In this document: one piece after another, positions 1 through 6,745 of the stretch | Position numbering within the stretch: the first letter of the stretch is position 1 | How the letters are laid out: each line of letters begins with the position of its first letter | Assembly: GCA_934539585.1 (NCBI GenBank) | Contig: CAKTCT010000063.1 | Span: 1-11,468, forward strand | Source: an uncultured Oscillospiraceae bacterium | GTDB taxonomy: Bacteria; Bacillota; Clostridia; Oscillospirales; Ruminococcaceae | Direction of reading: 5' to 3' | Length of the DNA stretch: 11,468 nt | Notes under the pieces: generated by a model | The model's database searches: none | What the model was told of the DNA's origin: nothing | The model's input: only the letters and a program-made list of their open reading frames with translations | Position numbers and translations under genes: made by a program

Positions 1-7
1 TTCCGTT

Positions 8-13
8 TGTCAA
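8..13 (-). promoter_or_regulatory. Possible second -35 box (P2) of a leftward tandem promoter
   Basis: On the minus strand this is a perfect TTGACA. It lies 94 bp downstream of the -35 box of the promoter at 79-107 and is preceded by A-tracts (roughly positions 14-40, read on the minus strand). Its -10 box would fall left of the window edge, so the call rests on the -35 box, the A-rich upstream DNA and the repeat spacing. It would drive an unseen gene or RNA operon to the left. Confidence 0.5.
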
Positions 14-78
14 GACTTTTTTCAAATCTTTTTCCGGATTCCTCTGCGTTACCGTCCGCTTTTCGAGACAGCTTTATC

Positions 79-107
79 ATTATATCGCCCCCTCCCCCTT
101 TTGTCAA
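79..107 (-). promoter_or_regulatory. Consensus sigma-A promoter P1 firing leftward out of the window
   Basis: Read on the minus strand, TTGACA (102-107) is followed by a 17-bp spacer and TATAAT (79-84), a perfect match to the vegetative promoter consensus. Very A/T-rich DNA (111-144) lies directly upstream and could act as an UP element. Transcription would begin near 72-73 and run left. There is no leftward coding region in the remaining ~70 bases, so the transcript has a leader or encodes RNA beyond the edge. With the second TTGACA at 8-13 this resembles tandem rRNA/tRNA operon promoters; that identity is inferred. Confidence 0.8.
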
Positions 108-110
108 CCC

Positions 111-144
111 TTTTTTGAAAAAAATCTCGATTTTTTTCAAAAAA
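111..144. repeat. AT-rich perfect inverted repeat (14-bp arms, 6-base loop)
   Basis: The arms are 111-124 and 131-144, each built of runs of T, then GA or TC, then runs of A, around the loop 125-130. The right arm supplies the U-tract of the uxaC terminator. The whole element sits immediately upstream of the -35 box of the leftward P1 promoter. It may serve as terminator tail and as promoter UP element at once; this is inferred from position. Confidence 0.6.
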
Positions 145-174
145 GCCGCCGTTCCTCCCGAAACGGCGGCTTTT
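141..174 (-). terminator. Intrinsic terminator of the galacturonate operon
   Basis: On the minus strand a 13-bp perfect stem (arms 174-162 and 153-141, with core GCCGCCGTT/AACGGCGGC) closes an 8-base loop and is followed by a run of six T. It begins about five bases after the uxaC stop codon, which marks the end of the operon. It also insulates the leftward promoter next to it. Confidence 0.9.
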
Positions 175-179
175 CCTTA

Positions 180-1544
180 TCAGAATGCAAAATACGCCTG
201 GGCATTGTCGTGGCAGATTCCCCGGACAATGGTCTCCAGCGCCTCAAAATCCGCCGGATACTCCCCGTCCTCTACCCACTGCCCCAGCAGATTGCAGAGA
301 ATCCGCCGGAAATACTCATGCCGCGGATAGGACACAAAGCTCCGGGAGTCGGTGAGCATCCCCACAAAGGTCCCCAGAGTTCCCAGATTGGCCAGGGCCC
401 GGAGCTGCTGCTCCATACCGTCCCGGCTGTCGTTGAACCACCAGGCCGCCCCCATCTGCAGCTTGCCCCGGACCGGTCCCCGCTGGAAATTGCCGATCAT
501 GGTCCCCAGCACATAGTTGTCCTTGGGATTCAGGCTGTACAGAATGGTCTTGGGCAGCGCCCCCTCAGAATCCAGCCCGCTGAGCAGCGCCGACAGCTTC
601 CCGGCGATCTCCTCGTCGTTGATGGAGTCAAACCCCGTGTCCGGCCCCAGAGCCTCCAGCATCTGCCGGTTGTTGTTCCGCAGCGCCCCGATATGGAGCT
701 GCATGGTCCATCCCAGCCGGGCATACTCCGCCCCGCAGACCCGCAGCAGCGCCGTCTGATAGACCTGGACCTCCCGGCCGTCCAACTGCCCCCCGGCCAT
801 CCGCTTTTCAAAAACCTCCCTGGCGTCGCCCAGAGCATACGGTACGCTGTCCAGAGCATGGTCGGCCAGCCGCCCGCCGTTTTCGTGGAAAAAGGCGATC
901 CGCCCCTTGAGCCAGCGCACCAGCTCCTCATAGCTCCGGGCCCCGGTTTTTTCTACATACCCCAGGAACCCGTCCTTCTGGATGTTGATGACCTGATCCG
1001 GCCGGAACGCCGGCAGCACCCGGACGCCAAAGCCTTCCTCCTTCAGCTGCCTGTGCCAGTGAAGATCGTCGGCGGGATCGTCGGTGGTGCACACCGTCTC
1101 CACATTGGAGCGGCAGATCAGCTGCCGTGCCGAGAACCCCTGGCCCTTGAGCTTCTCCCCGCAGGCGTCCCAGATGGCCCGGGCGCTTTTCTCGTTCAGC
1201 GGCTCGTCGATGTCGAAATACCGCTTCAGCTCCAGCGCCGTCCAGTGATACAGCGGGTTCCCGATAAGATACGGCATCACCCGGGCAAAGCCCATCCACT
1301 TTTCAAAAGGGTCCGCCTTGCCGGTGATGTACTCCTCGCCGATGCCAAAGGTCCGCATCTGCCGCCATTTGTAGTGGTCGCCCCCCAGAAACAGCTCGTA
1401 GGGGTCGGCGAACCGATGATCCTCGGCGATCATCCGGGGATTCAGATGGCAGTGATAGTCGATAATGGGCAGCCCCTCCGCCGCCTGATAAAGCCGCCGC
1501 CCCGCATCCGAGTGCAGCATGAAATCTTCCGTAATGATTCCCAT
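180..1544 (-). CDS. uxaC: Uronate (glucuronate/galacturonate) isomerase UxaC
   Basis: This cytoplasmic enzyme converts D-galacturonate to D-tagaturonate, or D-glucuronate to D-fructuronate, the first intracellular step of hexuronate breakdown. The 454-residue length is close to the ~470 usual for the family (amidohydrolase-like TIM barrel). Visible family marks are the metal-site motif DYHCHL at residues 29-34 (HxH), NVETVCTTDDP at 147-157, GAAWWFNDSRDGM at 365-377 and the C-terminal TDSRSFVSYPRHEYFRR segment near 398-414. The ATG follows an AAAGGAG ribosome binding site seven bases upstream and begins 17 bases after the uxaA stop. It is the last gene of the four-gene operon. The uxaB/uxaA neighbours indicate galacturonate as the main substrate, although these isomerases usually accept both uronates. 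Confidence 0.96.
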   Translation of the reverse strand: MGIITEDFMLHSDAGRRLYQAAEGLPIIDYHCHLNPRMIAEDHRFADPYELFLGGDHYKWRQMRTFGIGEEYITGKADPFEKWMGFARVMPYLIGNPLYHWTALELKRYFDIDEPLNEKSARAIWDACGEKLKGQGFSARQLICRSNVETVCTTDDPADDLHWHRQLKEEGFGVRVLPAFRPDQVINIQKDGFLGYVEKTGARSYEELVRWLKGRIAFFHENGGRLADHALDSVPYALGDAREVFEKRMAGGQLDGREVQVYQTALLRVCGAEYARLGWTMQLHIGALRNNNRQMLEALGPDTGFDSINDEEIAGKLSALLSGLDSEGALPKTILYSLNPKDNYVLGTMIGNFQRGPVRGKLQMGAAWWFNDSRDGMEQQLRALANLGTLGTFVGMLTDSRSFVSYPRHEYFRRILCNLLGQWVEDGEYPADFEALETIVRGICHDNAQAYFAF

Positions 1545-1561
1545 AGTCCTGCTCCTTTCGA

Positions 1562-2941
1562 TTACAGCACGATTCCGTCTTTGAAGATGGAGATTTCCTC
1601 ATATCCGCCCCGCTCGTTGGCCGCCTTCTCCCCGGAGGCCACCCGGAGGACATAATCCAGCAGCCGCCCCGCCATCTCCTCCATGGAGACGCCGTCCAGC
1701 AGCGGCGAAGCATCGAAGTCGATCCATCCCTTTTTCCGCTCTGCCAGAGCATGATTGGTGGCGATCTTCACCGTCGGCACCGGCCCCCCGGCAGGAGTCC
1801 CCCGGCCGGTGGTAAAGAGGATGAGATGGACCCCGGCCGCCGTGAGATTGGTCACGGCCACCAGGTCGTTTCCCGGCCCGTTGAGCAGCGAAAGCCCCCC
1901 GGTCTTTACCGTGTCGCCGTAGTCCAGCACATCGGCCACAGGGCTGAGCCCGCCCTTCTGGACGCAGCCCAGGGATTTCTCCTCCAGAGTGGTGATTCCC
2001 CCGGCCTTGTTCCCCGGGGAAGGATTCTCATACACCGCCTGGCCGTGGCGGAGAAAATACGCCTTGAAATTGTTGATCAGGTCCACGGTCTTCTGGAACA
2101 GCTCCGGAGTAGGGCACCGCTGCATCAGCAGATGCTCCGCCCCGAACATCTCCGGCACCTCGGTGAGGACGCACCCCGCCCCGTAGGAAATGATTCGGTC
2201 GGAAAAGGCCCCCACCAGGGGATTGGCCGTAATGCCGCTGAACCCGTCGCTTCCTCCGCATTTCAGCCCCACCCGGAGCTTTTCAATGGGAACAGCCTGC
2301 CGGGAAAATCCCCCGGCGTACTCCTGCAGCTCCCGGATCAGTCGGACCCCTTCTTCAATCTCGTCGGGACAGTCCTGGGCGTTCAGAAACCGCACCCGCC
2401 TGGGGTCCCAGTCCCCCAGGACCTTTTTGAAGACCTCGATGTTGTTGTTCTCGCACCCCAGCCCCAGGACCAGCACGCCCCCGGCGTTGGGGTGGTTCAC
2501 CAGCCCCCGGAGAATCAGCTGGGTGATCTTCCCGTCGTCCCCCAGCTGGGAGCACCCGAAGGGATGCTCAAAATGCTTGGCCCCGGTGAGCTGGGCCAGC
2601 CGGCTGGCGGTCTTGTTGACGCAGCCCACGGTGTTGACAATCCACACGTCGTTGCGGATGCCCACGTCCCCGTTTTCCCGGACGTACCCCTGAAAGGTCA
2701 GCCCCGACTCCACCGGGACCACCGGCCGGAAATCCGGATGGTAGGTATATTCCAGCACCCCGTCCAGATTGGTTTTCAGATTGTGGCTGTGGACGTGCTC
2801 CCCCTTGGCAATATCCTGGGTGGCGTGGCCGATGGGAGAGCCGTATTTGATGATCGGCTCCCCGGCCCTGATGTCCCGCAGCGCGTATTTGTGCCCGTTT
2901 TCCAGATTGACCTCGACGTTGTCCAACGGATGCAGGATCAT
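1562..2941 (-). CDS. uxaA: Altronate dehydratase UxaA
   Basis: The enzyme dehydrates D-altronate to 2-keto-3-deoxy-D-gluconate (KDG). The 459-residue protein has the usual two parts: an N-terminal SAF-like domain (about 1-70, with GHATQDIAKGEHVHSHN at 38-54) and a large C-terminal catalytic domain. The latter shows GYVRENGDVGIRN (85-97), LKCGGSDGFSGITANP (226-241) and TTGRGTPAGGP (377-387). Family members in E. coli are about 495 residues. A longer open frame extends upstream to 3226, but its extra residues do not resemble UxaA and lie antiparallel in frame over uxaB. The ATG at 2941 overlaps the uxaB stop as ATGA, which fits translational coupling and fixes the start. Related galactarate/altronate dehydratases share the fold, but the uxaB/uxaC context supports altronate. 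Confidence 0.95.
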   Translation of the reverse strand: MILHPLDNVEVNLENGHKYALRDIRAGEPIIKYGSPIGHATQDIAKGEHVHSHNLKTNLDGVLEYTYHPDFRPVVPVESGLTFQGYVRENGDVGIRNDVWIVNTVGCVNKTASRLAQLTGAKHFEHPFGCSQLGDDGKITQLILRGLVNHPNAGGVLVLGLGCENNNIEVFKKVLGDWDPRRVRFLNAQDCPDEIEEGVRLIRELQEYAGGFSRQAVPIEKLRVGLKCGGSDGFSGITANPLVGAFSDRIISYGAGCVLTEVPEMFGAEHLLMQRCPTPELFQKTVDLINNFKAYFLRHGQAVYENPSPGNKAGGITTLEEKSLGCVQKGGLSPVADVLDYGDTVKTGGLSLLNGPGNDLVAVTNLTAAGVHLILFTTGRGTPAGGPVPTVKIATNHALAERKKGWIDFDASPLLDGVSMEEMAGRLLDYVLRVASGEKAANERGGYEEISIFKDGIVL

Positions 2942-4242
2942 TCCGCACGCCCCTTCCCGGCGCTTTCCACCGCCTGGGTGAGGAACCGCAGGTCCTGCCC
3001 CCAGAGCTCTGCATTGCCCAGAATCTCCGCCACGCTGGCCTCTTTCATGAACTCCATGACCTTGGGGCCGTCGTTGGGCGTCCCCTTCTTGTAGAACTCG
3101 ATGAGCTTGGCAAAGGAGAGCATCAGGTGCTCCGGCTCCGTCCCCTTCCGCCGGATGTATTCCAGAATGGAGGGCAGTACCCGCACCTTGAACTTGCTGA
3201 CGGAATTCAGCGCAATGGAAGCGCACATATGCCGGATATAGGGGTTCTCGAACCGCTCAAAGACGTTTTCCGCATAGGCCCGCAGCTCCTCCTCCGGCAG
3301 GTCCAGGGTGGGGATGATCTCGTCGTAGACGCAGGCTTCCACGAACTTCCGCATTTCCGGGTCCTTCATGCAGTCCCCCACGGTCTCCAGCCCCCGCAGC
3401 AGCGCATAAGGAATCATGGACGTGTGGGCCCCGTTGAGAATCCGCACCTTCCGGGTCCGGTAAGGCTGGAGATCGTCGGTCACCAGAATGTTCAGCCCCG
3501 CCTTGTCAAAGGGGAACTCCTTAACGATGTCCCTGGGCCCCTCAATGACCCACAGATGGAACAGCTCGCTGGTATCCAGCATCTTGTCCTCGTATCCCAG
3601 CCCCAGGTCTTCCCCTTTGGGGAACCCGGTGACAATCCGGTCCACCAGAGTGTCGCAGAAGATATTCTCCTTCTCCACCCAGGCGGCGAACTCCTCCCCC
3701 AGCCCCCACAAAGCGGCGTAGTCCAGGACGTATTTCTTCAAAGTCTTCCCGTTCTTCTCAATGAGCTCGCAGGGCAGGAAAATGAACCCCGGCAGCCCCA
3801 GGCTGAACCGCCGGTGCAGAAGCAGCGTCACCTTGGCCGGGAAAGTCACATCCGGTGCCTTCTCCGGCCGGTCCTCCGCAGAAAACGCAATGCCGGACTC
3901 CGTGGTGTTGGACACCACGAACCGGAACCCCGGATTCTCCGCCAGCTTCAGATACGCCTCAAAATCCCGATACGGCTCCACCGTCCGGGAGATCACGTCG
4001 ATGCGCTTCTTCTCCACGGTAGGGACCCCGTCCTTCATCCCCCGCATCACGTGGGTGTAGACGCAGTTCTGCTCCTCCAGCAGCCCGCACAGCCCCTTTT
4101 CGATGGGCTGCACCACCACCACCGAGGCGTTGAAGTCCGTAGCCTCGTCGGTGAGCTGGACGATCCAGTCCACAAACCCCCGCAGGAACCCTCCTTCCCC
4201 GAACTGAATGATTTTCTCCCGCCGTACCGGTTTTTCAAACAT
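2938..4242 (-). CDS. uxaB: Tagaturonate reductase (altronate oxidoreductase) UxaB
   Basis: This NAD(H)-dependent long-chain mannitol dehydrogenase-family enzyme reduces D-tagaturonate to D-altronate. Family marks are the N-terminal nucleotide-binding motif IIQFGEGGFLRGFVDW (11-26), SNTTESGI (111-118), TLVDRIVTG (198-206) and the active-site set Lys265, Asn270 and His273 (KVRILNGAH). That spacing matches the catalytic Lys/Asn/His of mannitol dehydrogenases. FGEGxFLRxFVDW and the segment around SNTT match UxaB better than fructuronate reductase UxuB. At 434 residues it is about 50 shorter than E. coli UxaB, the loss being near and at the C-terminus after residue ~390. The ATG lies 24 bases after the GH4 stop with an AAAGGCGG ribosome binding site. 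The stop overlaps the uxaA start. Confidence 0.94.
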   Translation of the reverse strand: MFEKPVRREKIIQFGEGGFLRGFVDWIVQLTDEATDFNASVVVVQPIEKGLCGLLEEQNCVYTHVMRGMKDGVPTVEKKRIDVISRTVEPYRDFEAYLKLAENPGFRFVVSNTTESGIAFSAEDRPEKAPDVTFPAKVTLLLHRRFSLGLPGFIFLPCELIEKNGKTLKKYVLDYAALWGLGEEFAAWVEKENIFCDTLVDRIVTGFPKGEDLGLGYEDKMLDTSELFHLWVIEGPRDIVKEFPFDKAGLNILVTDDLQPYRTRKVRILNGAHTSMIPYALLRGLETVGDCMKDPEMRKFVEACVYDEIIPTLDLPEEELRAYAENVFERFENPYIRHMCASIALNSVSKFKVRVLPSILEYIRRKGTEPEHLMLSFAKLIEFYKKGTPNDGPKVMEFMKEASVAEILGNAELWGQDLRFLTQAVESAGKGRAE

Positions 4243-4266
4243 GCTGTTTCCGCCTTTCTGGAAAAA

Positions 4267-5667
4267 TTATTTCTGCATAAAAGGATACATGGTCAGATAC
4301 TTCGCCGTGTTCCGGCACATCTCGTCAAAGAGCTTTTCCCCGTCGGCCATGCCGCAGGTAGTCAGAGGGTCGTTGAGAAACGCCCCCAGGAGCATCCCCC
4401 GGTCCCGCCTGGCGATCCCTTCGGAAATCACCTCCTGCTGGACGCAGATGCGCCCGATCAGCGGCAGAATAGTCGCCGGAATGGCCCCGGCCTGAACCGG
4501 CGTCAGGGTCCCGTCCCGGAACACTGCGTTGGTCTCCACCACCGCCCCCATGGGCAGGTTGGGGATTTGTCCCCGGTTGGGCAGGTTCACGTTGGTGACA
4601 AGCTCCGTCAGCCCCAGCAGCGCCCGGATCTGATTGACGCCTTCCTCCCCGGTGCCGTTGACCTTCACGTCTTCTTCTCCGCTGATGAGCCTGGCGCTTC
4701 TGGCCAGCCGGTTTTTCAGGTCCTCCTTCCGCCAGGGCACCGGAGTCAGCCCGAAGCCCATGGCCTCCACCCGCTCCGGATTCTCCAGGTACCATTTCCC
4801 CGGGCAGAACTCCGCCAGATGCCGGTCCCCGGCGGCAGCCATGTACCCGAACCGCCGGAACAGGTCCATTTTCACCTGTTCCCGGCACTGGAACATCCGG
4901 TTCACCCAGTTGTCGTCCACTGGCTTCTCGCCGTAGCCGTCCCGGTGCTTTTCGCAGAACTCCGCGTAAACCGGGAACAAATCCTGGTTCCGCCAGGACG
5001 CCTGAGTCAGCCAGGTAAAGTGGTTGACCCCCACGGGATTGACCTTGATCTCATGCCGGTCCACGCTCTCCTGCTGAAAGACCTCCTCCACCATCCTGGC
5101 CAGGAACCGCTGGGTCCCGAAGACCTCATGGCAGCACCCGAAGGCCCGGATCTCCGGGAACACCCGGTACAGCGTCCGGACGCAGAGGGTCATGGGGTTG
5201 GTGTAGTTGATGACCCACGCCTTAGGGCAGTACTTTCGGATGTTCTCCCCGATCTCCTCGTACATGGGAACGGTCCGCATAGCCCGGAGCAGCCCCCCGG
5301 GACCGGTGCTGTCCCCCACGGGCTGATAGATGCCGTACTTCTCCGGCGCATGAACGTCGGATTCCATCTCGTCAAAGGTCCCCGGCAGAATGGAGATGAT
5401 AACGAAATCCGCCCCGGTCAGAGCCTCGCCGATGGTCTCCACCGCCTTGTAGCTCCAGGCCGATCTGGCCCCCTCCGCCGTTTTGAACTTGTTGCCGATG
5501 ATCTCGTTGTGCCGGGCCGCCTCCAGGTCGATGTCGTAAAGGGCCACGTCGCCGCTGATGTCCTCACAGGACGCCAGGTCGCTCATGAGCCCCCAGGCCC
5601 ATCCCCGGGACCCGCCGCCGATGTAGGCGATTTTGATTCCGTCCACCCGATTTTTCTGATACTGCAT
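4267..5667 (-). CDS. lplD: GH4 alpha-galacturonidase (LplD type, CHEV motif)
   Basis: This family 4 glycoside hydrolase of 466 residues works by an NAD- and divalent-metal-dependent redox/elimination mechanism. It shows the Rossmann start KIAYIGGGSRGWA (12-24), NYTNPM (154-159), CCHEVFG (178-184) and GVNHF (213-217). Cys179 and His216 are the expected metal ligands. The CHEV motif is the one described for the alpha-galacturonidase subgroup typified by Bacillus subtilis LplD, whereas other GH4 groups carry different residues there. There is no signal peptide, so it would act in the cytoplasm on imported oligogalacturonides. A much longer open frame runs upstream across the regulator gene. I chose the ATG at 5667 because it starts the family homology and has GGGAGG seven bases upstream. 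It is the first gene of the operon, and galacturonate-metabolising genes follow directly. Confidence 0.93.
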   Translation of the reverse strand: MQYQKNRVDGIKIAYIGGGSRGWAWGLMSDLASCEDISGDVALYDIDLEAARHNEIIGNKFKTAEGARSAWSYKAVETIGEALTGADFVIISILPGTFDEMESDVHAPEKYGIYQPVGDSTGPGGLLRAMRTVPMYEEIGENIRKYCPKAWVINYTNPMTLCVRTLYRVFPEIRAFGCCHEVFGTQRFLARMVEEVFQQESVDRHEIKVNPVGVNHFTWLTQASWRNQDLFPVYAEFCEKHRDGYGEKPVDDNWVNRMFQCREQVKMDLFRRFGYMAAAGDRHLAEFCPGKWYLENPERVEAMGFGLTPVPWRKEDLKNRLARSARLISGEEDVKVNGTGEEGVNQIRALLGLTELVTNVNLPNRGQIPNLPMGAVVETNAVFRDGTLTPVQAGAIPATILPLIGRICVQQEVISEGIARRDRGMLLGAFLNDPLTTCGMADGEKLFDEMCRNTAKYLTMYPFMQK

Positions 5668-5703
5668 CGCAATTCCTCCCGTATGTCGTTTTTTCCGTAC
5701 TGC

Positions 5704-5729
5704 GGCGGAGGCTCCGGATTCCCCCCGCC
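5704..5729 (-). other. Possible GC-rich hairpin in the lplD operon leader
   Basis: On the minus strand GGCGGGGG (5729-5722) can pair with CCTCCGCC (5711-5704), seven of eight positions, across a 10-base loop. It lies in the ~65-nt leader between the proposed transcription start (~5733) and the ribosome binding site (5675-5680). No U-tract follows, so it is not a terminator. It could be a stability element or chance in GC-rich DNA. Confidence 0.25.
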
Positions 5730-5739
5730 CTGTACCCCC

Positions 5740-5768
5740 AGTATACCGCATATTTTTCCTGCTTTCCA
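5740..5768 (-). promoter_or_regulatory. Probable promoter of the lplD-uxaB-uxaA-uxaC operon
   Basis: On the minus strand TATACT (5740-5745) is a good -10 box. Seventeen bases upstream is TGGAAA (5763-5768), a weak -35 box matching four of six consensus positions. A poor -35 box behind a good -10 box is typical of activator-dependent promoters, which fits the divergent AraC-family gene. The predicted leader is about 65 bases. Confidence 0.6.
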
Positions 5769-5771
5769 TGG

Positions 5772-5809
5772 ATTTCTTGCCACATTTCCGCCAAAACACG
5801 AATTTCTTG
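5772..5809. promoter_or_regulatory. Candidate AraC-regulator operator: two 8-bp direct repeats 30 bp apart
   Basis: ATTTCTTG occurs on the plus strand at 5772-5779 and again at 5802-5809, exactly 30 bp apart (about three helical turns, same face). One copy is immediately upstream of the weak -35 box of the lplD promoter. The other abuts the -35 box of the regulator's own promoter. AraC-family proteins commonly bind direct repeats next to -35 boxes. The regulator and target assignment is inferred. Confidence 0.45.
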
Positions 5810-5810
5810 A

Positions 5811-5839
5811 TTGATTTTTCTCCCAATTCATGGTATGCT
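5811..5839 (+). promoter_or_regulatory. Promoter of the AraC-family regulator gene
   Basis: TTGATT (5811-5816), a 17-bp spacer and TATGCT (5834-5839), with an extended -10 TGG just before the -10 box. Transcription would start near 5846, about 20 bases before the ATG. It faces away from the lplD promoter across a shared control region. Confidence 0.7.
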
Positions 5840-5865
5840 GTTCTTAACGCAAAGGAGGGAACGCC

Positions 5866-6672
5866 ATGGACCCCTTTCAGATTGACCCGCCCTTTTCCCG
5901 CCACCGGGTCAGCAACCAACGGAAGGTCTGCCGCATCCACTACCACGATAAGCACGAGCTTTACTACCTGGTCCGGGGGACCACCAAATACATCGTCGGC
6001 GACGAGATTTTCTTCCTGGAGCCCGGGAACTTCATCCTCATCCCCAAAGGCATCCCCCACGGCACCGACAGCGAATCCTGCCTTCATAACGAACGGGTCC
6101 TCCTGAGCTTCGACGACGCCTCCTTCGACCCCGAAGCCCGAACCGTCCTGGCCGGGCTTTTTGAGGAAAAGCAGATTTTCCTCCCGGAGAACCAGCTCTA
6201 CCAGGCCGAGGACCTTTTCCGCAAGCTGGAGGAGGAGGACTCCGGCCCCCTCCCCGGCTCCGGCCTCATGACCCGGCTGTACATCCAGCAGCTGCTCCTT
6301 CTCCTTTACCGCCTCCAGTGTCCCCCCACCGCCCCCGAGGACCCGGACCGCCAGCTGATCCGGGAGGTCTCCCAGTACATCAGCGCCCACTTTTCCCAGG
6401 ACCTTTCCCTCCGGACCCTGGGCAGCCGCTTCGCCATCAGCGAAAGCGGCCTGTCCCGGAAGTTCAAGGCCGTCTCCGGCATGGGCGTCCGGGAGTACAT
6501 CAACCATGTGCGCATCCACCACGCCGCCCTTCTCCTGGCCCAGACCGACGCCTCCGTCACCGACGTCTCCCTGGCCTGCGGCTTCAACGACAGCAACTAT
6601 TTCGCCTCGGTGTTCAAAAAAGCCAAAGGCTCCACCCCCTACAAATACGCCAAAAGCTTCCGCACCCCCTGA
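5866..6672 (+). CDS. AraC-family transcriptional regulator with N-terminal cupin sensor
   Basis: The 268-residue protein has an N-terminal cupin-like ligand domain (about 15-100, with HYHDKHELYYLVRG at 25-38 and IPKGIPHG at 59-66). A C-terminal AraC-type double helix-turn-helix domain follows (about 163-265). The first HTH covers the LGSRFAISESGLSRKFK region and the second the VTDVSLACGFNDSNYFASVFKK region. The ATG has a strong AAAGGAGGG site six to seven bases upstream. It is divergent from the galacturonate operon with a 198-bp shared promoter region, so the most likely role is an activator of that operon responding to galacturonate or an oligogalacturonide. The ligand is not shown by the sequence. 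It is the only gene on the plus strand. Confidence 0.93.
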   Translation: MDPFQIDPPFSRHRVSNQRKVCRIHYHDKHELYYLVRGTTKYIVGDEIFFLEPGNFILIPKGIPHGTDSESCLHNERVLLSFDDASFDPEARTVLAGLFEEKQIFLPENQLYQAEDLFRKLEEEDSGPLPGSGLMTRLYIQQLLLLLYRLQCPPTAPEDPDRQLIREVSQYISAHFSQDLSLRTLGSRFAISESGLSRKFKAVSGMGVREYINHVRIHHAALLLAQTDASVTDVSLACGFNDSNYFASVFKKAKGSTPYKYAKSFRTP

Positions 6673-6677
6673 CAGAC

Positions 6678-6718
6678 GCAAAAACGCCGGCAGAGAAAAC
6701 CTCTGTCGGCGTTTTTGC
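6678..6718. terminator. Bidirectional intrinsic terminator between the AraC gene and thiT
   Basis: Arms 6678-6695 and 6701-6718 form an 18-bp stem with a single G-T pair around the loop AAAAC. The outer part of each arm is GCAAAAA or TTTTTGC. The GC-rich core is therefore followed by a T run on either strand, so it can stop rightward transcription from the regulator (stop at 6672) and leftward transcription from thiT (stop at 6746). Confidence 0.9.
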
Positions 6719-6745
6719 GGAAAAAATAGTATGGAAAAGAAGAAG

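Noticed and set aside
2942..3226. N-terminal extension of altronate dehydratase to 3226
   Set aside because: The added 95 residues are low-complexity, overlap uxaB in another frame and have no homology to the SAF domain. The ATGA junction at 2938-2941 gives a natural start.
3127..5814. Very long plus-strand open frame (895 codons) and similar long frames at 210-1655 and 1751-3094
   Set aside because: They are antisense to uxaB/lplD, uxaC and uxaA. Their translations are Pro/His/Gly/Arg-rich with no family resemblance, as expected from the opposite strand of GC-rich genes.
5668..6681. N-terminal extension of the GH4 protein to 804 residues
   Set aside because: It would run antisense through the AraC-family gene and the terminator. 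The Rossmann fold starts just after the ATG at 5667, which has a good ribosome binding site.
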